Below are positions 48,493 through 57,752 of a stretch of 64,000 nucleotides of DNA, in pieces (position 1 is the stretch's first letter; each line of letters begins with the position of its first letter). This DNA comes from Methanolinea sp. (GTDB lineage: Archaea > Halobacteriota > Methanomicrobia > Methanomicrobiales > Methanospirillaceae): positions 434,001 through 498,000 of the forward strand of contig CP064971.1 in NCBI GenBank assembly GCA_016699325.1, given 5' to 3'. Below the pieces are notes generated by a model. The model had not been told where the DNA came from. It searched no databases and saw only the letters and a program-made list of their open reading frames with translations. Made by a program: the position numbers and the translations under genes.

Positions 48493-48861
48493 ATGCACAT
48501 GGAGAAGAGCCCGCAGTTTGCATGGAAGCAGTGCCTGGTGATCCGCTCTGATCTCCGGATGAGCTGCGGCAAGATGTGCGCACAGGCGGCCCATGCCGCG
48601 TTACTCGCCTCCGAGAAGGCCGACACGGCATCCCGGAGGAGATGGATGGCAGAGGGGCAGAAGAAAGTGGTCCTGAAGGTTTCCGGGGAGCGTGACCTCT
48701 ACGAGCTGAAGGCCATTGCCGAGGCGGCCGGGGTCTCCGCGGCACTGGTGCAGGACGCCGGAATGACCGAGATCCCGCCGGGCACGGTCACGGCGCTCGG
48801 GCTTGGGCCGGCAAAGGCTGAAGAGATGGACCGGATAACCGCGGCGCTCCCGCTGCTATGA
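48493..48861 (+). CDS. pth2: Peptidyl-tRNA hydrolase Pth2
   Basis: 122 residues, normal for archaeal Pth2: WKQCLVIRSDLRMSCGKMCAQAAHAA, then VVLKVSGERDLYELKAIAEAAG, DAGMTEIPPGTVTALGLGP. It frees tRNA from peptidyl-tRNA dropped from ribosomes. The start may be 48493 or the ATG two codons later. It overlaps truD by four bases. Confidence 0.94.
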   Translation: MHMEKSPQFAWKQCLVIRSDLRMSCGKMCAQAAHAALLASEKADTASRRRWMAEGQKKVVLKVSGERDLYELKAIAEAAGVSAALVQDAGMTEIPPGTVTALGLGPAKAEEMDRITAALPLL

Positions 48862-50126
48862 TGGAGAGCCGCTACCCTCTCGAAATTGCCCTCGGCATGG
48901 AGTACTATGCCAGCGATACGCCGGGGATTGGCGGGAGGCTCCGGGCAAGCCCGGAAGACTTCATGGTTGAGGAGATAGCGCCCGTTACCGGCGATGAAGG
49001 ACCGTTCCTGATCCTCCGCCTGACCAAGAAGGGCTGGGACCAGCAGCGGGCGCTCCGGGAGATAGGGCGGCAGCTGGGCATATCCTACAAGAAAATCGGC
49101 TTTGCCGGAACCAAGGATAAACATGCCGTGACAAGCCAGCTGATCTCGATTCCCGGGATCTCCCCCGGAGATATCGGCCGGGTTCGGTTGCGCGACATCG
49201 GGCTCGAAGTGGTGGGCCGGTCACCGTCCCCCATAACGCTCGGGTCACACGTGGCAAACCGCTTTGACATCACCATCCGGGAGGCGGTCACGGCCAACCT
49301 CGGGGAGAATATCGCCCGGGTATCAGAGGTCTGCAGGACCGGGGTTCCAAACTACTTCGGGATCCAGCGGTTCGGCGTCACCAGGCCTATCACCCACGCG
49401 GTCGGCAGATGCCTGCTGAAGGGCGACCTTGAAGGGGCGGTGCTCTGCTATATCGGGGAAGCCTTCCCCGATGAGCCCGGAGAGGTCCGAAACGCCCGTT
49501 CCTCCTTCCTCTCCTCCGGCGACGTCCGGGCGGCCATCCGGGAATTCCCGCTCCCGCTCTCCTACGAGCGATCGATGCTCCACCACCTGGCCGGCAGCCC
49601 GGGCGACTACCACGGTGCGCTGGCAACACTCCCCCCCAAGATCCTCTCCCTATTCGTGAGCGCCTACCAGTCATGGCTCTTCAACCGGGCCCTATCCGAA
49701 CGGATACGGGACGGTGGCAACCTCATCGATCCTCTCCCCGGAGACCGGCTCCTGTTTCTCACCGGCCGCGAGGACCGGGTCACCGACCGGAATATCGGGA
49801 GCGCCCGGCTCCAGCTGCAGCGGGGGCGATGCCGGATCGCGTTGCGGATGCCGGGCTGCGGAAGGCCGGGGCAGGTTTCAGGAGACCAGGCGGCCATGGA
49901 GCGGCTGCTCGAAGAGGACGGTATCCGGGAAGAAGATTTCTGCTCGGTCCGCGACCTGGTAAAGGCCCGGTTCGAGGGGGCCGCCCGGCCGGTTTCCCTC
50001 ACCGCGGATGTCTGTGCCATGGCCGGGGAGGACAGTGCCAGGCTCTCGTTCTCGCTTCCTCCCGGGCAGTATGCCACCACCATCTGCCGCGAGTACATGA
50101 AGGCCGACCCCCGGGCGATGATATAA
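48858..50126 (+). CDS. truD: tRNA pseudouridine(13) synthase TruD
   Basis: 422 residues. The TruD signature GFAGTKDKHAVTSQ with the catalytic Asp, VPNYFGIQRFG and the large TRUD insertion domain (about 150-330) are visible. It makes pseudouridine 13 in the tRNA D arm. Coupled to pth2 by ATGA overlap. Confidence 0.95.
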   Translation: MMESRYPLEIALGMEYYASDTPGIGGRLRASPEDFMVEEIAPVTGDEGPFLILRLTKKGWDQQRALREIGRQLGISYKKIGFAGTKDKHAVTSQLISIPGISPGDIGRVRLRDIGLEVVGRSPSPITLGSHVANRFDITIREAVTANLGENIARVSEVCRTGVPNYFGIQRFGVTRPITHAVGRCLLKGDLEGAVLCYIGEAFPDEPGEVRNARSSFLSSGDVRAAIREFPLPLSYERSMLHHLAGSPGDYHGALATLPPKILSLFVSAYQSWLFNRALSERIRDGGNLIDPLPGDRLLFLTGREDRVTDRNIGSARLQLQRGRCRIALRMPGCGRPGQVSGDQAAMERLLEEDGIREEDFCSVRDLVKARFEGAARPVSLTADVCAMAGEDSARLSFSLPPGQYATTICREYMKADPRAMI

Positions 50127-50222
50127 ATTCCTGCTCGGCCACGTAATCGCCGACCAGGGCGCCTCAACCCAATCCGCCAGGATAAACCAGGATCCCGCTC
50201 CTGGAAAGGGTGAGAGCCGTGT

Positions 50223-51017
50223 TCACGCGATGGCCCGGGCGCCTGAAATGGCGTCGTGCAGGTTACCGATCTCGTCGATAAGGCCGAGATCGAGCGCCTC
50301 TTCCCCGCGGAAGACCCGTGCGTCCTTGATCATGCTCCGGTCAAGGGGGCGCTGGGAGAGGATGTCGCTGATGATCCGCTCTGCACTCCGGTTCACGACC
50401 TGGCCGGCATACTCCCGCTCTTCCTCGGTGAGGGGGCGGTACCCGGCGCCCATGTCCTTCATGCTCCCTGACTTTATCACTTCGACGCTCAGGTTCTCCT
50501 CCTCCATCCACCCGCTGATATCAGCAAAGGTCCAGGAGGTGCCGATACCACCGGTAATGGTATCGGGGCTGGCATAAATCCGGTCCGCATAGGCGCTGAC
50601 GTAATAGGCAGAGGAGGTGGCGATATCCCCCATGGAGACCACCACCGGCTTTCTTTCCTTCGCATATACGATATCTGCGATGATTTCCTGCGCCCCGGCC
50701 GGGGTCCCGCCAGGGCTGTTGACGCGGAGCACGATGGCATCGACCATCGGATCGTTTGCCGCGTCCCGGATCGCATCGCCAACCGTGACGCTCCCCGCGT
50801 ACCCTTTGCCGGACCCCCCGGTAACGATGACCCCCTCGATGCTTATGACCGAGATTCCCAGGTCGTGGAACACTCCGGGCAGAAGGGCGGCAAGCAGGAC
50901 AGCGATGAGAATGACCGCCAGTACCAGGACCCCCACGAGGATATGGTTTCTCGTCCTCAACGAGCGCTCAGCCTGTCCGGGCGGCATCTCCACTGCCCCC
51001 GCCCGTATAGAGGACAT
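50223..51017 (-). CDS. sppA: Signal peptide peptidase SppA
   Basis: 264 residues with one N-terminal membrane helix (about 28-50). Catalytic Ser lies in MGDIATSSAYYVS and the Lys in SGSMKDMGAGYRPLTEEER, as in archaeal SppA Ser/Lys peptidases that degrade membrane-bound peptides. It overlaps the preceding reductase gene; a start at 50987 is also possible. Confidence 0.93.
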   Translation of the reverse strand: MSSIRAGAVEMPPGQAERSLRTRNHILVGVLVLAVILIAVLLAALLPGVFHDLGISVISIEGVIVTGGSGKGYAGSVTVGDAIRDAANDPMVDAIVLRVNSPGGTPAGAQEIIADIVYAKERKPVVVSMGDIATSSAYYVSAYADRIYASPDTITGGIGTSWTFADISGWMEEENLSVEVIKSGSMKDMGAGYRPLTEEEREYAGQVVNRSAERIISDILSQRPLDRSMIKDARVFRGEEALDLGLIDEIGNLHDAISGARAIA

Positions 51018-51681
51018 CGTACTCGGTCACCAGGTTGGTCCCGCAGAGGTAAAAGTTCTTCAGGGCAAGCCGGATCATCTCCTCTTCTGACTCGATGTGC
51101 ATCCCGCCGACCAGCGAGGGCGTATCCGACCCACCGACGATAAAGGGGAGGTGGATCAGGCGGATCTCGTCCACGAGCCGGTGGTGGAGCATGTGCCAGT
51201 TCAGGGTCGGGCCCCCCTCGATCATGAGCTTATGTATCGCGAAATCCGCGGTGAGGATCTGCATGAGCCGGGGAAGGGAGACATGATCGGTCCCGGCCAC
51301 CACGATGATTGCCCCGGCGTCCCGGAGCTCCTGGACCCGCCCGGGGGGTGCCCGCTCCGAGACAGCGATGATGGTCGGCGCATCGGGGGAAAGTACGTTT
51401 GATCCGGGCGGGATATCGGCCATGCTCGCAGGGATTACCCGGATGGGATTTTTTCCCTCGACACTCCGGACGGTGAGGTAGGAGTTGTCGATCCGTATGG
51501 TATTTGACCCGACCATGATGGCATCATAGGCAGCCCTTGTACGGTGGAGGAGGACATCGGTGGCCGGGTCCATGTACTTCATCAGGATCTTGCTCGAGCA
51601 TCCTTTCTTCAGCGTCAGCTTCCCGTCAGCGGTTATCTCTGACATCATCAGTACATGCGGGCGTTCCGTTGATTCTGCCAC
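50968..51681 (-). CDS. 2,5-diamino-6-ribosylaminopyrimidinone 5'-phosphate reductase
   Basis: 237 residues of the RibD C-terminal/DHFR-like fold: HVLMMSEITADGKLTL, YDAIMVGSNTIRIDNSYLTVR, MIEGGPTLNWHMLHHRLVDEI. The archaeal enzyme reduces the ribosyl side chain in riboflavin (and so FAD and F420) synthesis. A GTG at 51681 with GGAGTC upstream is chosen over the ATG at 51756, because family homology starts there. Co-transcribed with sppA. Confidence 0.9.
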   Translation of the reverse strand: MAESTERPHVLMMSEITADGKLTLKKGCSSKILMKYMDPATDVLLHRTRAAYDAIMVGSNTIRIDNSYLTVRSVEGKNPIRVIPASMADIPPGSNVLSPDAPTIIAVSERAPPGRVQELRDAGAIIVVAGTDHVSLPRLMQILTADFAIHKLMIEGGPTLNWHMLHHRLVDEIRLIHLPFIVGGSDTPSLVGGMHIESEEEMIRLALKNFYLCGTNLVTEYDVLYTGGGSGDAARTG

Positions 51682-51790
51682 AAAAGACTCCTTTCCAAGA
51701 AATTTCGTGCTGCTCCATAATAGCATTGTCTCAGGAGCGGGAGCTTCCTGTGACAACTATTTATCCTCTATCCTGCTACTTAGATGATCC

Positions 51791-52423
51791 ATGAATATAA
51801 CCGCACTCCGGCCGCGGTTCCTCAAGCATATCGAGCCCATCGCCACCGTGTTCTGCAGAGCAGGGGTCTCTCCGAACCAGATCTCCCTTATCTCCCTCCT
51901 GTTCGGGCTGCTGTGTGCGGTCTGTTATGTCTGCCGGATGTTTGCAATCGGAAGCATATTCCTCTTTTTCTCCGCGATTCTCGACCTGGTCGATGGGAGT
52001 GTTGCCCGGCGGACAGAGAAGGAGACGCAGTTTGGCTCGGTATTTGACTGGATTGTCGACAAGTATGTCGATGCCCTGGTCATCCTCGCCATCGGGCTTT
52101 CGGGGACCGCCATCCTGTCCCGGTTCGGCGGTCTCACGGTTTCAGCCGATTATGCGGTCGTGGCAATCGCCATCATCGGCTCGCTGATGAACACATTCAT
52201 CAAACCGGTGGTGTATGCCGAGACCGGGTACCAGGAGAGAGTCGACGGGAAGATAGAGGACCCCCTGGAGGGTGTCGGGTTCTTCGGGCGTCCCGAGACC
52301 ATCCTCGTGCTGGTCGTAGGGGGGCTGACCGGGTTTATCTGGGTCGCCGTGGTGCTGATCGCCATCGGGACCAACGTATCGGCAATCCAGCGGATCATCT
52401 ATCTCTATAAAAGACTCTCCTGA
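51791..52423 (+). CDS. CDP-alcohol phosphatidyltransferase (archaetidyl-type)
   Basis: 210 residues with about five to six membrane helices. The signature DLVDGSVARRTEKETQFG ... DWIVDKYVD matches D-x2-D-G-x2-A-R-x8-G-x3-D-x3-D. It joins a CDP-activated archaeol to an alcohol acceptor, most likely inositol phosphate; serine is an alternative. It is convergent to the archaeosortase gene with a 29-base overlap. Confidence 0.9.
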   Translation: MNITALRPRFLKHIEPIATVFCRAGVSPNQISLISLLFGLLCAVCYVCRMFAIGSIFLFFSAILDLVDGSVARRTEKETQFGSVFDWIVDKYVDALVILAIGLSGTAILSRFGGLTVSADYAVVAIAIIGSLMNTFIKPVVYAETGYQERVDGKIEDPLEGVGFFGRPETILVLVVGGLTGFIWVAVVLIAIGTNVSAIQRIIYLYKRLS

Positions 52424-53207
52424 TCTCTCCCGCATAAAGGCTGTAAAGGCCTGCGGCGAGATCCCCAAGCCCCGGAATAACCCGGAACAGGGTGTAGGCT
52501 ATGCCGATCAGGAGCACCAGGGCCAAAAGCTCGGCAAAGACGTTGTGGGCCCAGAAGAAGCTCTCGTAGCCGTATTCCCCGTTCCCGGCAATACCGGGGA
52601 AGTACGGGAACCACTGGCCGGTATAGGCGATGATGACTGCCGCATTCCTGGCCAGGTTCAGGACATAGATGGTCGGTACGATGATCAGGAACGAAAGGAT
52701 CTTCTGCCGGGCGGTGGTAGGGACCGCGGCTGCGACCCCGAGCATGATGGCGATAGCCTGGATACCGGTGCAGGCAAGGATGATCTCGACGCGGAAGCCG
52801 TTCCTGATCACCATGTTCCATGCCACGAGCGCTGCGTCATACCCGAGCGCATTAAGCAGCCAGAGGGTCTGGCCGACGACCACCGCTATCAGCCGGTCGC
52901 CGAGGGGCGTGAATGCAAAGGGTGCATATACCAGGAAGGCGGCGGCGGCGGCACGGGAGAGGTGTTCGACCCGTTCGTCCCGCAAACGGAGGTATTTTAT
53001 CGTGATTGCGAGAAACGGGACAGAGAGCACGGCCAGGGCGGGGTAGAGGTAGTTGTTGATGGAGAGGTAGGAGGGGACTTCCGAAAAGAGGAAGAGGATC
53101 ATCGCCGTCCACCCGAAAATGGCACACCAGTTCCTAAACCTCGTAGGGATGAGAAAGGCCAGGAAGAAGACGCAGGAGGCCAGCACCAGGTACCCGTTCA
53201 TTCCCAT
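52395..53207 (-). CDS. artA: Archaeosortase A-like membrane transpeptidase
   Basis: 270 residues with about eight membrane helices. The exosortase catalytic set is present: Cys in ILACTGIQAIAIM, Arg in LNLARNAAVII and the His of FWAHNVFAELLALV. Archaeosortases cut the C-terminal PGF-type tail of surface proteins and link them to lipid. The signature and length support ArtA. A candidate substrate lies 0.7 kb away. The start may be 53207 or 53201. Confidence 0.9.
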   Translation of the reverse strand: MGMNGYLVLASCVFFLAFLIPTRFRNWCAIFGWTAMILFLFSEVPSYLSINNYLYPALAVLSVPFLAITIKYLRLRDERVEHLSRAAAAAFLVYAPFAFTPLGDRLIAVVVGQTLWLLNALGYDAALVAWNMVIRNGFRVEIILACTGIQAIAIMLGVAAAVPTTARQKILSFLIIVPTIYVLNLARNAAVIIAYTGQWFPYFPGIAGNGEYGYESFFWAHNVFAELLALVLLIGIAYTLFRVIPGLGDLAAGLYSLYAGEIRRVFYRDR

Positions 53208-53319
53208 AGTAATCAGTTACGGTTTGAAAAAGGGTTTTGATGAGGGACATCCGCACCGGTGTTCCCGATACGGCGTTGTCCCAAGCCTTAATCATGCATG
53301 TAAACGCATTTGTAAAGCA

Positions 53320-53631
53320 ATGTTCTGTCCGGAGTGCAAGAGCCTGATGATCTCGTCCGGGGGCCAGATGAAGTGCCGGAAATGTGGGTACATAAGGAAG
53401 ATTACCAGCGATGATCAGCTCCACATCACCAGGAAAAGGAGCGAAAAGGAGATCGTTATCGTCGAAGGTGAAGGGACGGTCAGGACCCTTCCCACCACGG
53501 CCGTCAAGTGCCCGAAGTGCGAGCACAACCTTGCGTTCTGGTGGCTCCGCCAGCTCCGTTCGGCCGATGAGAGCGAAGTCCGTTTTTTCCGGTGCTGCGA
53601 GTGCGGCCACACCTGGCGCGAATACGATTGA
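53320..53631 (+). CDS. tfs: Transcription factor S (TFS, TFIIS-like)
   Basis: 103 residues. N-terminal zinc ribbon (CPECKSLMISSGGQMKCRKC) and C-terminal zinc ribbon (CPKCEHNLAFWW ... FFRCCECGHTW) with the acidic ADES loop that reaches the polymerase active site. It stimulates RNA cleavage by stalled RNA polymerase. The reading frame is open upstream, but the ATG at 53320 begins the family homology. Confidence 0.95.
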   Translation: MFCPECKSLMISSGGQMKCRKCGYIRKITSDDQLHITRKRSEKEIVIVEGEGTVRTLPTTAVKCPKCEHNLAFWWLRQLRSADESEVRFFRCCECGHTWREYD

Positions 53632-53867
53632 GGCCCATCCGGCTGCTCCAGGGTCCCCGGGCACCCTCCCGGGTCCTGTGAGAGGAGAGCATGGTGGTAC
53701 AGGCCCGGGAGCGTTATGAAAAACACCTTCTCCCTGCCCGCCACGTGGTAACCGGGGAAGCGGCAGGATCGCCCTCCGCATCAAGCGTTTGATCGATAAA
53801 AGCCCTTGAACAGAAATTGAGAGGTATTCCGGAATATTTTATTGGACAGCATTTCCAAGTACCTCTC

Positions 53868-54737
53868 ATGTCATTACGGGCAACCATCGTTGCGATAATC
53901 GTTGCTGGATACTGCCTTGTTTCTCTTGTCTCGGCAGGCTGTGACGCGTGCAGCGCCGCGCCGGAAGGCGGGTGGGGTCCCCCTGATTTCAGTGATGACC
54001 CTACCTGGGGAGCATCCCTGGAAGATCTGGTAGACTATTTCGGTGGTTCTTCGACAGGTGGCGGGACGGGCGGGGGTGATGCCGGAAGCTCGCAGGATAC
54101 GCCGGGCGGGAGCAGCAGCTCGGGGACAGATGGGGCTTCACCAGGGTCCGGGAGTTCATCGTCCCACGGCGGAGGTTCTGTTGAGGATGGCCTTGTCTGG
54201 CGTTTGAAAGGGGATGACCTGTCCGGTAAAGGGCTGTATGAAGAATCTGCCGGGGCCTACCGGAAAGCCCTCGATTACGATCCCTATGCCTTGAGGTCCT
54301 GGACGGGTCTTGGAAAGGTACTTCTCGAGCTGGGACAGCCTGGTGAAGCGGCGACTGCGTTTCAGAAGGCCATAAAACTCGATCCCGCAGAGGCCACCCT
54401 TTATGAACACCTGGGCGACGCACTGTCTGCAGCCGGCAGCCACGAGGAGGCTGTTGCCAGCTATCAGCGGGCGCTCGCGATCAATCCGGCCATTACCGGG
54501 GTTGCTGAAAAGATACGCTCTGCAAAGGATGCCCTGGCGGGAGTTCCCGCCGAGCCTGGTGCTGCCACCCTGCCTGAACCCGATCAGACCCAACCCGCCC
54601 CACCACAAACAACAGGAGCCCGCGAGATGGTGGAGGTCGAAGAACTTCCTCTTCCCACGCAGTCGGTCTTTCCGGGAATGGCGGCCGTACTCGCCATCCT
54701 GGCCGGCGCTGTTTTCCTCGCGGGAAGGAAAACCTGA
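53868..54737 (+). CDS. Secreted TPR protein with PGF-CTERM-like anchor
   Basis: 289 residues. A signal peptide (1-24) ends in LVSAGC, a lipobox-like site; a Gly/Ser-rich linker (about 58-105) precedes three TPR repeats (about 105-215; WRLKGDDLSGKGLYEESAGAYRKAL-type units), then a Pro/Gln-rich linker and a C-terminal FPGMAAVLAILAGAVFLAG helix plus RKT. The tail resembles archaeosortase targets (FPGM versus PGF). The ATG at 53868 is favoured by the signal peptide. Role probably surface protein assembly. Confidence 0.8.
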   Translation: MSLRATIVAIIVAGYCLVSLVSAGCDACSAAPEGGWGPPDFSDDPTWGASLEDLVDYFGGSSTGGGTGGGDAGSSQDTPGGSSSSGTDGASPGSGSSSSHGGGSVEDGLVWRLKGDDLSGKGLYEESAGAYRKALDYDPYALRSWTGLGKVLLELGQPGEAATAFQKAIKLDPAEATLYEHLGDALSAAGSHEEAVASYQRALAINPAITGVAEKIRSAKDALAGVPAEPGAATLPEPDQTQPAPPQTTGAREMVEVEELPLPTQSVFPGMAAVLAILAGAVFLAGRKT

Positions 54738-55002
54738 GGGAGAATGGTATAATACCCCGGCCCATCCATTTTTCCAGAGAGAGACAAACTGGTGCCGGTT
54801 CTTTTTCCCACCGTTCCAACCCGGGAAATGGTGACTGTTTTCCCCCCTGAGCGGGCCGGGTTTGCATCCACTTTTCCCGGGGGATGCAAAACACCGCCCT
54901 GGCAGGCCAGGTGGTACCCTGGTTTTACGAAGGGGGAATGCTGCCAGCCGATGCCCCGGAAACACCCAACTGTTTATATACTGTCCTGTGGCATTTATAA
55001 AT
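54738..55002. other. Intergenic region with a hairpin and the tbp promoter
   Basis: 265 bases. A TGCATCC/GGATGCA stem (about 54863-54890) lies within it. The last 30 bases hold the tbp TATA box. No gene was found. Confidence 0.5.
54973..54980 (+). promoter_or_regulatory. TATA box of tbp
   Basis: TTTATATA centred about 26 bases before the ATG at 55003 predicts a fully leaderless message. Confidence 0.65.
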
Positions 55003-55563
55003 ATGAAGACCAAGCCAGAGGACTCTCTCAAAATTGAAAATATCGTTGCCTCGGCGAAGGTGACGGATTACCTGGATCTCCCGGCGCTTGCTTCCCAGAT
55101 TAAAGATGCAGAGTACAATAAGAAGAGGTTCCCGGGTGTCGTCATCAGGATGCAGAACCCAAAGATCGCGGCGCTCGTCTTCGGTTCCGGTAAAGTGGTG
55201 CTGACCGGTGCAAAGAGCATCGAGAGCCTCTCCGAGGGGCTCGAGATACTCGGAAACCTGCTCCGAGGACTGGACATCGATATACCCAAAAAACTCAGCT
55301 ACAAGATCCAGAATATCGTCACCTCCGCGGACCTCGGTTCCGGGATCAATCTCAACAAGATCGCCGTCGGGTTCAACCTGGACCGGATCGAGTACGAGCC
55401 GGAACAGTTCCCGGGACTCGTGTACCGCCTGGAAAACCCGAAGGTCGTGGTGCTCCTCTTCGGGTCCGGCAAACTGATCATCACCGGCGGAAAAGAACCG
55501 GACGATGCCAGGAAGGCGGTCCAGAAGATCCTAAACGACCTCAAGAACCTCGGACTGCTCTGA
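55003..55563 (+). CDS. tbp: TATA-binding protein
   Basis: 186 residues, two direct TBP repeats: LKIENIVASAKV ... KRFPGVVIRMQNPKIAALVFGSGKVVLTG and YKIQNIVTSADL ... EQFPGLVYRLENPKVVVLLFGSGKLIITGG. TBP binds the TATA boxes seen throughout this window and recruits TFB. The ATG at 55003 is fixed by the leaderless TATA spacing. Confidence 0.98.
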   Translation: MKTKPEDSLKIENIVASAKVTDYLDLPALASQIKDAEYNKKRFPGVVIRMQNPKIAALVFGSGKVVLTGAKSIESLSEGLEILGNLLRGLDIDIPKKLSYKIQNIVTSADLGSGINLNKIAVGFNLDRIEYEPEQFPGLVYRLENPKVVVLLFGSGKLIITGGKEPDDARKAVQKILNDLKNLGLL

Positions 55564-55650
55564 CCAGGAGCCCTTCAAAAATTTTTTATTCCTGACCGGA
55601 CAACGTGTATCATATTCTTTTTTAAATGCCTGGTCGTGAATAATAATACT

Positions 55651-55658
55651 TTTATATA
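55651..55658 (+). promoter_or_regulatory. TATA box of the 55694 HTH gene
   Basis: TTTATATA about 36-43 bases before the ATG at 55694, in an AT-rich stretch. Confidence 0.5.
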
Positions 55659-55693
55659 TTAAATTCGTATATTTTTTGTTATTCTGGTGCGCC

Positions 55694-56071
55694 ATGATGA
55701 GAACAAAGAATGTGATGTATTTTACCCAGGAGGAAGAAAACCTGGCAAACCTCCTCATCAGGACCGGTATGAAGAGGAACGTGGCAAGGGTCCTGGTCTA
55801 TCTTGCCCACAATCCCGAAGCCACTTCCCGTGAGATCGAACGTGGCACCGATCTTCGCCAGCCCGAAGTGAGCCTGGCGATGTCTGCCCTGGCAGGGCAG
55901 AAATGGGTTGGCAACCGCGAGGTCAAGGCAGAGAACAAGGGGCGACCGGTCAAGATCTATCACCTGCTGAACCCGTTTGCGGAGATCGTCGATGCAATAG
56001 AGCGGGAAAAGCGGGAAGAGGCAAATATCCAGATCTCACTCATCCAGGAGATCAGGAGCTATATCCAGTGA
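55694..56071 (+). CDS. Winged-HTH transcriptional regulator (COG4738-like)
   Basis: 125 residues. A winged helix-turn-helix (NVARVLVYLAHNPEATSREIERGTDLRQPEVSLAMSAL) is followed by a wing (GNREVKAENKGRPVKIYHL) and a helical tail that probably dimerises. It resembles small MarR/TrmB-like archaeal regulators. The start may be 55694, 55697 or 55715. A hairpin and T8 run follow. Confidence 0.8.
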   Translation: MMRTKNVMYFTQEEENLANLLIRTGMKRNVARVLVYLAHNPEATSREIERGTDLRQPEVSLAMSALAGQKWVGNREVKAENKGRPVKIYHLLNPFAEIVDAIEREKREEANIQISLIQEIRSYIQ

Positions 56072-56080
56072 TCCTTTCGT

Positions 56081-56129
56081 GAAAATGCCTTTCGCATTTT
56101 CATGCTCCCACGGCGATCATGTTTTTTTT
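56081..56129 (+). terminator. Hairpin and T8 tract after the HTH gene
   Basis: GAAAATGC (56081-56088) pairs perfectly with GCATTTTC (56094-56101) around a 5-base loop, and T8 follows at 56122-56129. The stop is 10 bases before the hairpin. Confidence 0.5.
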
Positions 56130-56147
56130 GGCAGGGGCCCTGGTGGC

Positions 56148-56867
56148 TCACCGGGTTAGTTTCCGGCAACCCTCGCTTCTTCCCACGACCACCGTGGTCT
56201 TGTCGGCAAACGCACAGAAGAGCCCGCAGGAAAGCACTCCGGGCATCAGGGAGAGGAGTCCTTCAAGCCGGTCAGGGTCCCCGATGATCCCGAATGAGCA
56301 GTCGAGCACGAAATTTCCATTGTCGGTGATGACCGGGCCGTCCTTCCCGGTTCCCTCGCGAAGGACCGGGTCTCCTCCGAGGGCCTGTATGCCGAGCATA
56401 ACCGGCCGGAGCGCAAACGGTATCACTTCCACCGGGACAGGAACATCGAGGACAGGGGATATCTTCGACTCATCGACCACGATGACCAGCTCTTCTGCGG
56501 CAGCAGCCACACACTTTTCCCGGGCCAGGGCCGCACCTCTTCCCTTGATGAGGCGGAGGCTTCCGTCCACCTGGTCGGCGCCGTCAATTGCAAGGTCCAG
56601 TTCCGGGTAATCGTCGAGCGTTGCCAGGGGTATGGCACAGTCCCGTGCCCTCATTTCGGTCTGGAACGAGGTCGGGACAGCCTTGACGCGGAGACCTTCA
56701 CGGACCCGCTCCGCGATACGGTCCATGGTAAAGGCAACGGTAGAACCGGTTCCAAGGCCTACCACCATTCCGTCCTCGACCATACCGGCGGCATGGTATC
56801 CTGCCTCGCGTTTCAGATCATCAGCCTGCGGATCTTTACCACCAGCCCTGCCTCCAGTCCGGGTCAT
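56148..56867 (-). CDS. rpiA: Ribose-5-phosphate isomerase A
   Basis: 239 residues. RpiA motifs VGLGTGSTVAFTMDRI, DLAIDGADQVDG, LIKGRGAALAREK and VITDNGNFVLD are complete. It interconverts ribulose- and ribose-5-phosphate, downstream of the Fae-Hps reaction. It overlaps surE by four bases. Confidence 0.95.
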   Translation of the reverse strand: MTRTGGRAGGKDPQADDLKREAGYHAAGMVEDGMVVGLGTGSTVAFTMDRIAERVREGLRVKAVPTSFQTEMRARDCAIPLATLDDYPELDLAIDGADQVDGSLRLIKGRGAALAREKCVAAAAEELVIVVDESKISPVLDVPVPVEVIPFALRPVMLGIQALGGDPVLREGTGKDGPVITDNGNFVLDCSFGIIGDPDRLEGLLSLMPGVLSCGLFCAFADKTTVVVGRSEGCRKLTR

Positions 56868-57670
56868 GGTCTCCCCGCCCTGCCAGCCTCGCTTCCAAAG
56901 AGCCGCCGCAGCTCACTTTCAGCCGTCCCCGCGGTACAGTCGAGGGTAATCGGGGTGATCGAGATATTTCCTTTCCGGACTGCGTGCACGTCGGTCCCTT
57001 CATCGGCATCGTCCACCAGCGGCCCGTTTATCCAGAAATAAGGCCGCCCCCGGGGGTCCATGCGCCGTTCAACCCCGGTCCGGAAGAGCTTGTCCGAGAG
57101 GCGGGTCACCTCGTATCCTCCCCGCACCTGAGATGGTATGTTGACGTTGATGACATCGGCTCCGGGTGGAAATTTCCGGGAAAGAAAGGTCCTGGTCACT
57201 TCCTGCACCACCTTCTTGGCATCCGCGAAACTCTGCCGGTGGAACTGGGGATCGTCGAACTTGTCCCCCTGGTCCTCGACCTGGAGGGAGAAGGCGAGGG
57301 CCGGGGTGCCCTGGTTTGCCGCCTCGAGCGCCGCACCAACCGTCCCCGAGGTCATGATGGACTCGTAGGAGAGGTTCTCCCCGATGTTGATCCCGCTGAC
57401 CACCAGGTCAGGCCCGAGTGCGAGAGCATAGAGCCCGATAATGACCGAGTCCGTAGGCTTTCCCCCAACCGCGTATGACCGGACTCCGTTCTGGACGACC
57501 TCATATGCCCGGATCGGTTCAAAGATGGATATGGACCGGCCCACCGCGCTCTGCTGGGTTGCCGGGGCGACTACCGTCACTTCAGCAATGGGGCTGAGGG
57601 CCTCGTAGGCGGCCCAGAGCCCCGCGGAGTTGATACCGTCATCGTTGGTGAGCAGGATCTTATGCTTCAT
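56864..57670 (-). CDS. surE: 5'/3'-nucleotidase SurE
   Basis: 268 residues. N-terminal ILLTNDDGINSAGLWAA with the metal-binding DD, VVAPATQQSAVGRSIS, VSGINIGENLSYESIMTSGTVGAALEA and VINVNIPS are typical. It dephosphorylates nucleoside monophosphates. Translationally coupled to rpiA, so ribose or nucleotide balance is a plausible joint role. Confidence 0.95.
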   Translation of the reverse strand: MKHKILLTNDDGINSAGLWAAYEALSPIAEVTVVAPATQQSAVGRSISIFEPIRAYEVVQNGVRSYAVGGKPTDSVIIGLYALALGPDLVVSGINIGENLSYESIMTSGTVGAALEAANQGTPALAFSLQVEDQGDKFDDPQFHRQSFADAKKVVQEVTRTFLSRKFPPGADVINVNIPSQVRGGYEVTRLSDKLFRTGVERRMDPRGRPYFWINGPLVDDADEGTDVHAVRKGNISITPITLDCTAGTAESELRRLFGSEAGRAGRP

Positions 57671-57752
57671 CGTTCACCATGACTTTGCCGGACGGCACGA
57701 AAAACCTGACCGATCGTCAGCCTCATGTCAGAGGCAGGGCTACTGATCATGT

